This document shows, one piece after another, positions 22,107 to 32,100 of a DNA stretch of 64,000 nt. The notes beneath the pieces were generated by a model. That model saw only the letters and a list, made by a program, of their open reading frames with translations, had not been told where the DNA came from and did no database searches. The position numbers and the translations under genes were made by a program. Location of the stretch: NCBI RefSeq assembly GCF_027579695.1, contig NC_083571.1, positions 36,875,943 through 36,939,942 on the forward strand. Reading direction: 5' to 3'. How positions within the stretch are numbered: position 1 is the first letter of the stretch; every line of letters begins with the position of its first letter. The DNA is from Neoarius graeffei (lineage: Eukaryota; Chordata; Actinopteri; Siluriformes; Ariidae).

Positions 22107-25100
22107 GTTCAGTGTTAGTTCACAGTAGTAATGCAAGAAGCAGAATAGTGACAGTAATAGTGAAGCAAAAACATGCAATTGTACAAACACTGCAGCTCTA
22201 CAGCAAAATATTCATTTATAAAATGGTCTGATTCTTAACACCAGTAGTGCCAATGATCTCATTGCGATGCGATGCGAGTTGTCAAGAAATCCTATAACTT
22301 GGTTCATGAAACGCGCTTACAAAATATTTTCACTGTGAATATTTATTGTGTAATGCCTGGTGCAAAGTGAGAGAGAGAGAATAGCCCTTAGGGCAGAGTC
22401 AATCCCGCCAGCAAAAATAAGGGGGAAAAAGGAGCGATCTCACCTCTTCAGATGATGGTTTAAGTCCTACAATACATTCCTCAAAAAAGGGCGTAGAAAA
22501 GCAAATTAATCCATCAACGTGTATCATTCAATTTATTCCGGACAATTAAAGACGCCGCCTTCCGCGTACGTCATCCTCGTCGCCATTTTGGAAAGGTCAA
22601 AGCGGTGAATAAAGATTAGCTGCGTTTAACTGTACCAACAGGTTTACCGTCCAAAGGAGATCACATGGGATTACCTTTCACAGGTGAGAAACAGCAAATT
22701 AATCCATCAACGTGTAGTATTCAATTTATTCCGGACAATTAAAGACGCCGCCTTCCGCGTACGTCATCCTCGCCGCCATATTGGAAAGGTCAAAGCGGAG
22801 AATAAAGATTAGCTGCGTTTAACTGTACCAACAGGTTTACCGTCCAAACGAGATCACATGGGATTACCTTTCACAGGTGAGACTGGAAAAATACTTTTCA
22901 TTGTATTTGGTCATTATAATGTAATTTTACGAACAGATTTTCCTGACTTTGTGGCTAATATGAAGTCTCGCGCATAATAGTTTATGCGCATGCGTCCTTA
23001 CTTCTATTCCCATACGAAAAAGAACAGTGAAGAACTTATAAGAGTTTACCACTGTCTTAGTAGTAAATCCTTATAAATATAAGGATAAATCCTTATAAGG
23101 ATTTATAAATAAATATATATGCCATGTATGATTTACTCCTGAAAGTGGCCCATTTTGCATTTTCCTCATACAAATTTTTTATGAAAATCTAGTATGTATG
23201 AAGTGAACATTGTGCATGGTTTTTACAGATAATGTGTATGATGAATTACACCGTCTTTGTATGCTTCATGTAATGTTTGTAGTTTTAAATTATATTTTAC
23301 AGTTTAAAATGTATATGCCTTTTATATGTAAATCCACATATGTTTGTGTTGGATTTACATATAAAAGGCATATACATTTTAAACTGTAAAATATAATTTA
23401 AAACTACAAACATTACATGAAGCATACAAAGACGGTGTAATTCATCATACACATTATCTGTAAAAACCATGCACAATGTTCACTTCATACATACTAGATT
23501 TTCATAAAAAATTTGTATGAGGAAAATGCAAAATGGGCCACTTTCAGGAGTAAATCATACATGGCATATATATTTATTTATATTTATAAGGATTTACTAC
23601 TAAGACAGTGGTAAACTCTTATAAGTTCTTTACTGTTCTTTTTCGTATGGGTTGTTCTGGTGTGTCCGAAGGGACCGTCTTACAGCGCCCCTAGAGGTGT
23701 GGCATGTGTATTGCATCGTTTTCAGCAAGCGTTGCGTTGCCATATGGACCTGATTTCTACTGATCGTTGCCCATTTGGAGGCGATATTTTTTTTAAATAA
23801 CATCACGTTGCCGTTGTCGTGTGGATGTGGCCTCAGTGTGGGCCAGCGGAGAAAAAAAAAAAACAGTTGCGCGCTGGCCTTTAATATGATAAGCAATGTT
23901 AACAGTTTCTTTAACAAACTGTTAACATTGCTTATCATATTAAAGGCCAGCGCGCAACTGTAATAAGCAATGTTAACAGTTTGTTAAAGAAACTGTTAAC
24001 ATTGCTTATCATATTAAAGGCCAGCGCGCAACTGTTTTTTTTTTTTTCTCCGCTGGCCCACACTGAACCACCGGCCCACTGGGAAAACTCCCGCTACTCC
24101 CGATGGCCAGTCCGTGTGTGGGCGGAACATAACTGGATTTATCGGATGACATGTGGGAGTATTCATGTGCGAAAATTTTCGGCATTATCGTCCGTTTCAG
24201 TATCCGTCTGTGTGTATACTTGCCCGTTGAAATCGGCAATTGCCCGTCAAATTTACGGGTGGACGGGTCTCTGCCTAATACCTTACCATGAAGCCCATTA
24301 GGATAACGCGTCCTTGCCCGGAGCAGTGGTATGTTTTATTTTGTAGGTGTTTTTAGTAAAGGGGTGATCAAGAAAGCAATTACTCATACTTAAAGCTTGA
24401 AATGCTTTATTGCCAATGCTGTAAAAAATGTATAATGTACAAGTGGGCAACAATGAACCTTTAAAATCTAATCTAAATATATTGAGAACTTATCACTGTA
24501 AATGTAAGTGCATAACTGTTCTTGGTGTAGGAACTCTTTGTGAACCTTGGGGACATTTTTACTTAGAGAGGAAAAAAGAGAACAAAAAACAAACATGTAC
24601 CGTATGTCTGCTTATTCAAGAATGCAGAAAACAAGAAAGTGCAAAATATTACTCCTTCCCTCAACAGTCCTGAGTTCATGCAGCCAAGGACATGCCTCTT
24701 CCCACTCACGTCTGTATTTTTGTAAGCATTTATGCTTTTGAGGACATGGTGGAGTCCCGGGTGCAGCAGACATTTTTAAAAGGCCGGGTTTTTTGAGCAG
24801 CGCCGGTGTGTTGTCTGTTGCAGCCGTGACAGCGCCACATGCAGTGCCGCAGGCAGCCAGGCACAGACGCACAGAGCGGGACACAGAGTGGAGGGGTTTG
24901 TGTCCTGGGTAGATCCCGCAACGGAGTATTTCCTGTTTTATTTTGTTCATTATTGTTAGATTTAGTGTTGATATGTGTGAGACAGACATGTGTATTGGAC
25001 ATTTATGAAAATACGGAACAAATCGCGTCCCGTATCGGTTCAATACGGGACACAAGATTTAATTGCCAAATAAAGAACGATTCCGTATTTTACGGGACGG

Positions 25101-28100
25101 GTGGCAACCCTAGATGGAGTAGTGTGTAAAATAAAACTGATGCATTTCATGACTGTTTAAGTTTAAAATGTATGACAGGTTAAATGTTTGAATCAAAACC
25201 AGACTGATTTTAGTGTCACACTAACACTTTGGATACCCAAATTTATTTATTTATTTATTTCTGTCTGTCTGTGTAAAGGAGCCGTGTTACTCCATGATGT
25301 CCAGGTCCTGACTCTATACAAGGGTCGATACACGACGGCTCGCCGCTCCAGTCCTGTTCCTCAGCTCCAGTGTGTGGGAGGGTCAGCAGGCTGCTCCTCC
25401 TTCGTCCCTGAAGTGGTCCAGTGTCAGAATAAAGGCTGGGACGGTGTGGACGTCCAGGTGCGTGTCTGCGCTCGATGCAACAGGAAGAATGGTTCACCTG
25501 AACGCTGACCGCGCCAGTCCTGAGCCATGTCTCAAATCATATACCTCACATCCTTGCAGCAGTCAGGGCCGTAGCCAGCATTTTAAAACCACCGAGGTCC
25601 GTGATGTGCACGCAAAGCGCGCGATGAAAAATTTGACATATTTAAATGAGAGGGGTGAATTGCACATGACACGAGATCTCATCTCGTATCATCTCCAGCC
25701 GCTTTATCCTGTTCTACAGGGTCGCAGGCAAGCTGGAGCCTATCCCAGCTGACTACGGGTGAAAGGCGGGGTACACCCTGGACAAGTCGCCAGGTCATCA
25801 CAGGGCTGACACATAGACACAGACAACCATTCACACTCACATTCACACCTACGGTCAATTTAGAGTCACCAGTTAACCTAACCTGCATGTCTTTGGACTG
25901 TGGGGGAAACCGGAGCACCCGGAGGAAACCCACGCGGACACGGGGAGAACATGCAAACTCCACACAGAAAGGCCCTCGCCGGCCCCGGGGCTCGAACCCG
26001 GACCTTCTTGCTGTGAGGCGACAGCGCTAACCACTACACCACCATGCCGCCTCCTTTAGATGAATTCATCTCATCTCATTATCTCTAGCCGCTTTATCCT
26101 GTTCTACAGGGTCGCAGGCAAGCTGGAGCCTATCCCAGCTGACTACGGGATAGTCTATGGACAAGTCGCCAGGTCATCACAGGGCTGACACATAGACACA
26201 GACAACCATTCACACTCATGTTTAGGGTTGCAAAATTCCCGGGAATTTTCAGAGTGGAAAATTTCCATGGAAATTTTGGGAATTAACGGGAATTTGGGGG
26301 AACTTTCGGGAATTTTCAAAACCAACTTTACTTAAAAAGTGATACAAAAAAATAAGGTCCTTTATTCAGATTCGGATATTTCTCTGGGTCTCTGTTCTGT
26401 TCAAAAGAACATACAAGCAAAAACTAATTAAACAACTGAGAAAATGAATAACCACCAAATGTTTTACAAAAACAATACGGGTTTCCCTGGTACATGTATA
26501 ATGAATTAAACAATAACCTTAGACTTTGAGAACTTCTCTTCAAAAGCAACTTTAACTCTACTTATGATTTTGAAGACTGCTTCCTGTAACTTTTTTGTTT
26601 ACTAATTATACTTCAACAACTTGAATTCCTTTTTCATTTTGCAACTGGTTTGTAAACCATATCCTGTCAAGTAATTTGCTTGCAAATTATCGGATTAGAA
26701 GTAACGATTAGGGTTAATAACAATGATTGTTTTAATAGCATTGTTATTAAACAATGACATTAAACAGCCTCGCTCCAGATTCAAATAAAAAAGTGTCACT
26801 AATATATTTTACAAGCAGCAAAACTTATTTCAAGACTACTAGTAATTAGAAATGTTAAATTTTACATTTTTTAAATATTCCTTGTTATTTTATGACGTGA
26901 TACCTTTGTGATTAAATCTGTAGATAAATCTTCAAGTTTTGTAAAATTTTGTAATAAAAATGGTCAAAATTGAGTTTTTGCAAGATTTTTAGAAATCACG
27001 ACTTGTCATGCAATGAGTTAGATTTCCAGTCAATTCTTACCAAAGGGTACTGTTATTATATTAAATGTTATATTTAGCATCTTGGAATTTCCCACAAAAT
27101 GTAAGAGTGGCAAGATGCTTTATTTGAAGAAAAATCTGTAATTGAGATTGAGAATAGTAATTTTTCACTGAAAAATCTGAATATAATACTAATATTGAAA
27201 AACTAAAAGCCTTTTATTAATTGGCCTTTAGCAATATGTCCTATTCTTAATTAGCACAAAACAGTACATAATTGAAAGAAAGGCTTAACATGGGTTTTCA
27301 TTTGTTTTTCTGGGTGATGAAATGTTTTAAAATGTTTAAAACTTAATAAATGCCAAAACTGAAAATTCCCGGGCCCTTCAAAATTCCTGGAAACTTTCCA
27401 CCCCTTTGCAACCCTACTCACATTCACACCTACGGTCAATTTAGAGCCACCAGTTAACCTAACCTGCATGTCTTTGGACTGTGGGGGAAACCGGAGCACC
27501 CGGAGGAAACCCACGCGGACACAGGGAGAACATGCAAACTCCGCACAGAAAGGCCCTCGCCGGCCACGGGGCTCGAACCCGGACCTTCTTGCTGTGAGGT
27601 GACAGCGCTAACCACTACACCACCGTGCCGCCACACAAGAGATCTATTCCTGAAATTACTTTTAATGGTGTTTGAACTGAATATCATCAGTTTTGAAAAA
27701 AAAAAAAATCATGTATGTGGCAAGAGTAAGAATAATTTAAGCTTGTTTAATGGTTTGATCTGGCCCAAGCAATGAGGATAAAAGATACCCTAACCATGTA
27801 GCCTATGGAACTAAGATACATTAACAGGGTTTTTTCTAGGAAAATTTAGTATGAGGGCGCTCACCATGGCGAAGGAGCGAAGCGGGGGGGAGATGGTGCC
27901 GGTTGTCCCCCCCGCCTTGCAAAGCCTTTGAAAAATGCTCCAATGGGACATTCTGAGGCTATCTGAGAGGGAAATTGTAACAAATTGTCTGTCAACATTG
28001 AAAAAGAAAGAAGTAATCTTCTGCCCCGGACGGTCTTTGGCTTTCTTCCGCTTCGTGCCGTGGGATGACATCTTTAAATGCCCAAGTGTCAACAAAAACA

Positions 28101-29119
28101 ACTCGCGAACTACTTCTGTCAAAAGCTCCCGCGCCGCTGGGTGAAAGGTCATTCAGTCTCGAGAAATCTCGCTCTGCAAGTCAGCTGACCTTGTGTGTAA
28201 CCCATGTCAAATCTCACGAGAGCAGCCGCGACAAGTAAACAACTAAACAACATGGCGCCTCAGTCTGGAAAACGCCGATTTGGATTGCTTGTGCACCGTC
28301 TGGCGGTGTATCTACTATGATTGGAATATTTTTGGAGCGATTATAACGTATTTGATGATCAGATACATTGTCACGTAGTGTTGCTGGGATGTTTTCACAG
28401 AGTCGGTAAGGGGGCGCACGCCGAGAGTAAGAGGGCGCAGCGCCCCTGTTCCCCCGTTTAGACGAAAGCCTGCATTAACAATCTGGCATCTGTTACACCT
28501 ACACAAAAAAAAAAATTCTGGGGGGAAAAAAAAAAATCAGTATACACCACCATGTTTGAATAAAGAGTAGGGGTAACAGCTTCATGAAAATGCGCTGATT
28601 GTTACCATGAAAAAAACCGTGTCTACTGCACTGTGTTCACTCCCCTGAGTCGCGCACTCATTTGTTTCTGTGTTCTTGGTCTCAGAGCCGCACGCACGAA
28701 ACAGACACAACGTTTAACATAATTAACAATGCACTTTTTACAGAGAAGTTTTAATGTTATTCTTTTTTTTTTTTTTTTATCCAGTTGAATATTTAGTGTA
28801 CAAATGTATTTTCAGCTCTTAAAAATAACCGAGGTCCGGACCTCGGTGGCCTCATAGCTGGCTACGGCGATGGTAGTAGTGAACGGGCCATGTCACATCA
28901 ACGCATTGTTCATTTGTTTTCCTGTAACAGCATGCCTTGTTGTGTTTAATTTGGTTTTTCTTTCTTTAGATCTTATTTAACAGATGGTTACCTGTTTGTC
29001 TGGAACCAAAAAAAAAAAAGCTAAATGTAGCATCCCGGAAGGTTTTGTTTAAAACCTTTACAGTTTTGCAGGAAAATGAGTCAAGTTTTTATGAAACTGT
29101 CTCTGACCTTTCTCTCTCT

Positions 29120-29167
<48 letters not shown>

Positions 29168-32100
29168 TGGGAGTGTAAGGCTGATATGGATAACTGGTAC
29201 CGTTTTGGAAAGGTGGAGGTGTCCTGTGAAGGCTACAACAGCCCTGATGACCCGTATATATTGAGGGGCTCATGTGGTCTTGAGTACACGTTGGAGCTCA
29301 CAGCTGAGGGCCGGCAGAACCGGGGCTCATCCCGATTCTCTGACTTCACCTCCGGGTTCTTCCAGGGAAAGCAGCAGCACGGAAGCAGCCAGCATTTCCC
29401 GAGCGACCTTTTGGCCGAGGGTTCAGGCAGCATGGTGGTCATCGCGTTCTTCCTGCTGCTCGCCTTCGCTGTTTATAAGATGTTCCTTTGTGACTCTAGT
29501 CGTGGTTCCCGTGGAGATGGGTACAGAGGAAACCAAGGTCCTGATGGAAACGGCTACAGTAACATGGGTCCACCTCCTCCTGGGTTTAGGTCTGAATACA
29601 CAGGTATGGACTGGGAACTGATCCAATTACCAAATGCAATTCCAACTTCAACCAATCAGATTTCAGCCCCACCCACAGTGCCACAGTAACCAATCACTGT
29701 AGTCTCCACCCACTGTCCCTGTAACGAATCAGACTGTAGTCCCTGCCCACAGTGTCTCTGGAACTAATTATATTACAGTCCTGCCCACTATACGGTTCCA
29801 TTATAATGAAGATCATATCTGTGTTTCAGATTCTCCGCCGGGATACGGCTTTGCAGATTCATACAGCGGACCTCACACCAACAACTGTGGGGGAGATGGA
29901 CTGGGAGGCGGACTCGGTGGACTGGGAGGCGGACTCGGTGGACTGGGAGGCGGACTTGGTGGACTGGGAGGCGGACTAGGGGGCAGAAACAGAGGCGGAG
30001 GTGGATTCTGGTCTGGAATGGGAACAGGAGGATTGCTGGGATATCTGTTCGGCTCTCATACGTTAGTGCAGCGCACTGATATGCTTATTATATACTGTAC
30101 ACTACTTGGGGCTAACTAGAATGAGTGCACTGTGTAGGGCTGATGGACTTCTGGTCCTTTTCTATTTCAGTGAGAACATCTGGAGTAGTGATAAGATTGT
30201 GGTGTGTTTATCATAAACATGGTTTTTCTAATAATCCAGGGATGAGAATTTTCCGCCGATTGGCCGATTTCCGACTCTTTCAGACCAAAATGATCGTTTT
30301 TGAGATCGATGTAAATCCGTTGAGAAATTTTTTTTTTTTTTTTTGGGGGGGGGGGTTATGATTAGCGATCTGTGGTCACCTTATAACGCAGACATCCCAA
30401 GTCTCCCGGAAGTTCTGGGAGTCTCCTGCATATTGATAGAAGCGAGCAAGAGCGTGCGCGCGTAACATTAAGGTCTGCATCACGCATCTTAGAATGTGCG
30501 CGCACGAGGGGGTGCGCGAGGGAGACTGTGTGCAGTGTTGCCAGATACTGCTGACGTTTTCCAGCCCAAAATATGTTCAAAACCCGCCAAAATGCACTTA
30601 AAACCACCCAATCTGGCAACACTGCCTGTGTGCCTGTTCTTGTAGCACATGCCAGGCAAAGAGCATCTTGATTGGGTTACTCAGCAAAATAAGCCAATCA
30701 GCTTTCAGTGTGGGCGGGCTTTTATCTCTTTTCTCGAGGACCAGAGTTTTCAGTTGTATTGAGTCAGTGCAGCCTACAGGATCGGCATGGCAGAGAGAGA
30801 GCGCGCGCCCCAAAAATATATATCGATTACATGTCATATATAAGTGTGTATCTTTTATAAATGGGGTTGGGGAGAATCATAGTATCATATCTATATTTCT
30901 GATAACATTTTAGGTATGATACCGTGTATAACTCTCCTACTTATTGCTCATTTCATGGGGGGGAATTGCTGGCGTGCGCTGCGCGGGAGCATCTGCCCAA
31001 ATTTTTTTAGGCCGAGATGAACTTATAGTTTTTGATTTAAAAAAAAATTTCCAATTTGTAATGCCCATTGTACATGCCTGTTCTTTAATTCAAAATCACC
31101 ATCTCAATCTTCAGATTGACCATATGGTATCTGTATTACATTACACAACATCCTGTCCAGATAAAACCTCATTAGTCCACACAGCAGTTGAAAGGGAAGT
31201 GATGAGTGATGTTGAATGTTGCCTGCTTAATATGCAAGACCTCCTGCTACCATGATAAGATCAGAAAAAAGCTTCAGAGAATTATATGACAGAACTTTTT
31301 TCTGGTTTGCACTTCATTGTAAAGGATTAGAGTATTCAAAGACATGAATAGCAAAAATGCAGAAATATAATACTGTAGAGCTCGTTTATATTAAAAGGTG
31401 CATTTATTTATTTTTTTTTAAATCATCAAATGTGAATTGATTTAAAAACAAGTCTCTTGTACCATATTAATCATTTTCACCTGGTAGTCCACCAAGAAGG
31501 GGAATTTATTTCCAAATACATTGCAAATTTTTGCTGATAAAATTAATGGTTTTGGGGTTAAAAAAAAAAAACAAGCCAAAAATCATTAGCCCCATGGGCC
31601 CCGCCCCGGTTTTTTCAGACTTTTAAAATATTTTTCATTCTCATCCCTGAATAGTCACAGTTCTAATGGAGAGATAAGGAGTGTCATGTACACACAAACT
31701 GTATTAAACACTGCTGTTTCTCTCTCTCTCTCTCCCTGTGTACGGTGGTGTTAGTGGTAGGCGTGGTCCTCCTGTGAGCCCTTATGGATCGCCACATTAC
31801 AACACCAACAACCACACCAGCACCAACACCAACACCAGCTCAGGGACTCGCACTGCTTCAGGTAAACTCCACATCACCTGTTAACTGGACTCCTTCATGA
31901 TGATTTATTGACATGTTTCAGCTGTTAATTATTAATAATGAGCAAATTAGTGATGTCAACTGCAGCAAAGCTGAAAAGCCATTACTGAGGTGAGGGTGGA
32001 GGAAAGTAGCCTGGGCCCGCCCATCCTAAGCGTGACGCAACACAAGGGCCTGTTGCGAGCTTAGTCTGGCCAGGCAAGCTATCTCCAGCTCTTCCAAGCT

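Larger units (their letters stand above)
21769..23837. mobile_element. Transposon with GGCC..TCCACACG inverted ends
   Basis: Left end AGGCCCTGTCCACACGGCAA; right end is the complement of GAGGCCACATCCACACGACA. The original site appears to have been GGTTCAGTGTGGG, so the duplication is only about 3 bp (CAG). It holds the tandem duplication 22501-22882 and the large palindrome 23009-23651. Confidence 0.6.
21708..24127. mobile_element. Inverted-repeat element with ~63-bp ends
   Basis: Left arm 21708-21770 (ACCACACACGGACTGGCCAT start) pairs with 24064-24127. The sequence inside has been split by another element (21769-23837) and ends in a palindrome at 23835-24066. Confidence 0.7.
20949..24285. 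mobile_element. hAT-type element with perfect 8-bp duplication
   Basis: Inverted ends TAGGGTATTAGGCAGA and the complement of TAAGGTATTAGGCAGA. The perfect duplication CCATGAAG is at 20941-20948 and 24286-24293. It contains further foldback elements and no transposase. Confidence 0.85.
18031..25112 (+). mobile_element. Large hAT-type composite in SARAF intron 1
   Basis: The octamer GATGGAGT flanks the whole block (18023-18030 and 25113-25120). The right end reads GGTGGCAACCCTA; the matching left end TAGGGTTGCCACC is at about 19983, displaced because a foldback element inserted a few bases inside it (left remnant GAGGGC, 18031-18036). Further elements lie in the middle. No intact transposase was seen. 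Confidence 0.7.
25564..28872. mobile_element. hAT element in SARAF intron 2, hosting four later insertions
   Basis: Ends CAGGGCCGTAGCCAGC and complement of CATCGCCGTAGCCAGC. Flanking octamers GCAGCAGT (25556-25563) and GTAGTAGT (28873-28880). Contains two SINEs and two smaller hAT elements. Confidence 0.82.

Noticed and set aside
20089-24320. A further hAT element with CAGGGCCGCGTTA ends around the 20949-24285 element
   Set aside because: A partial inverted match (GCGTTA) is visible but I could not find a target duplication or convincing ends, so it is not listed.
29604-29689. Read-through extension of SARAF exon 3 (GMDWELIQLPN)
   Set aside because: A GT donor at 29604 in the correct phase joins exon 4 and gives the conserved tail; the extension looks like retained intron.
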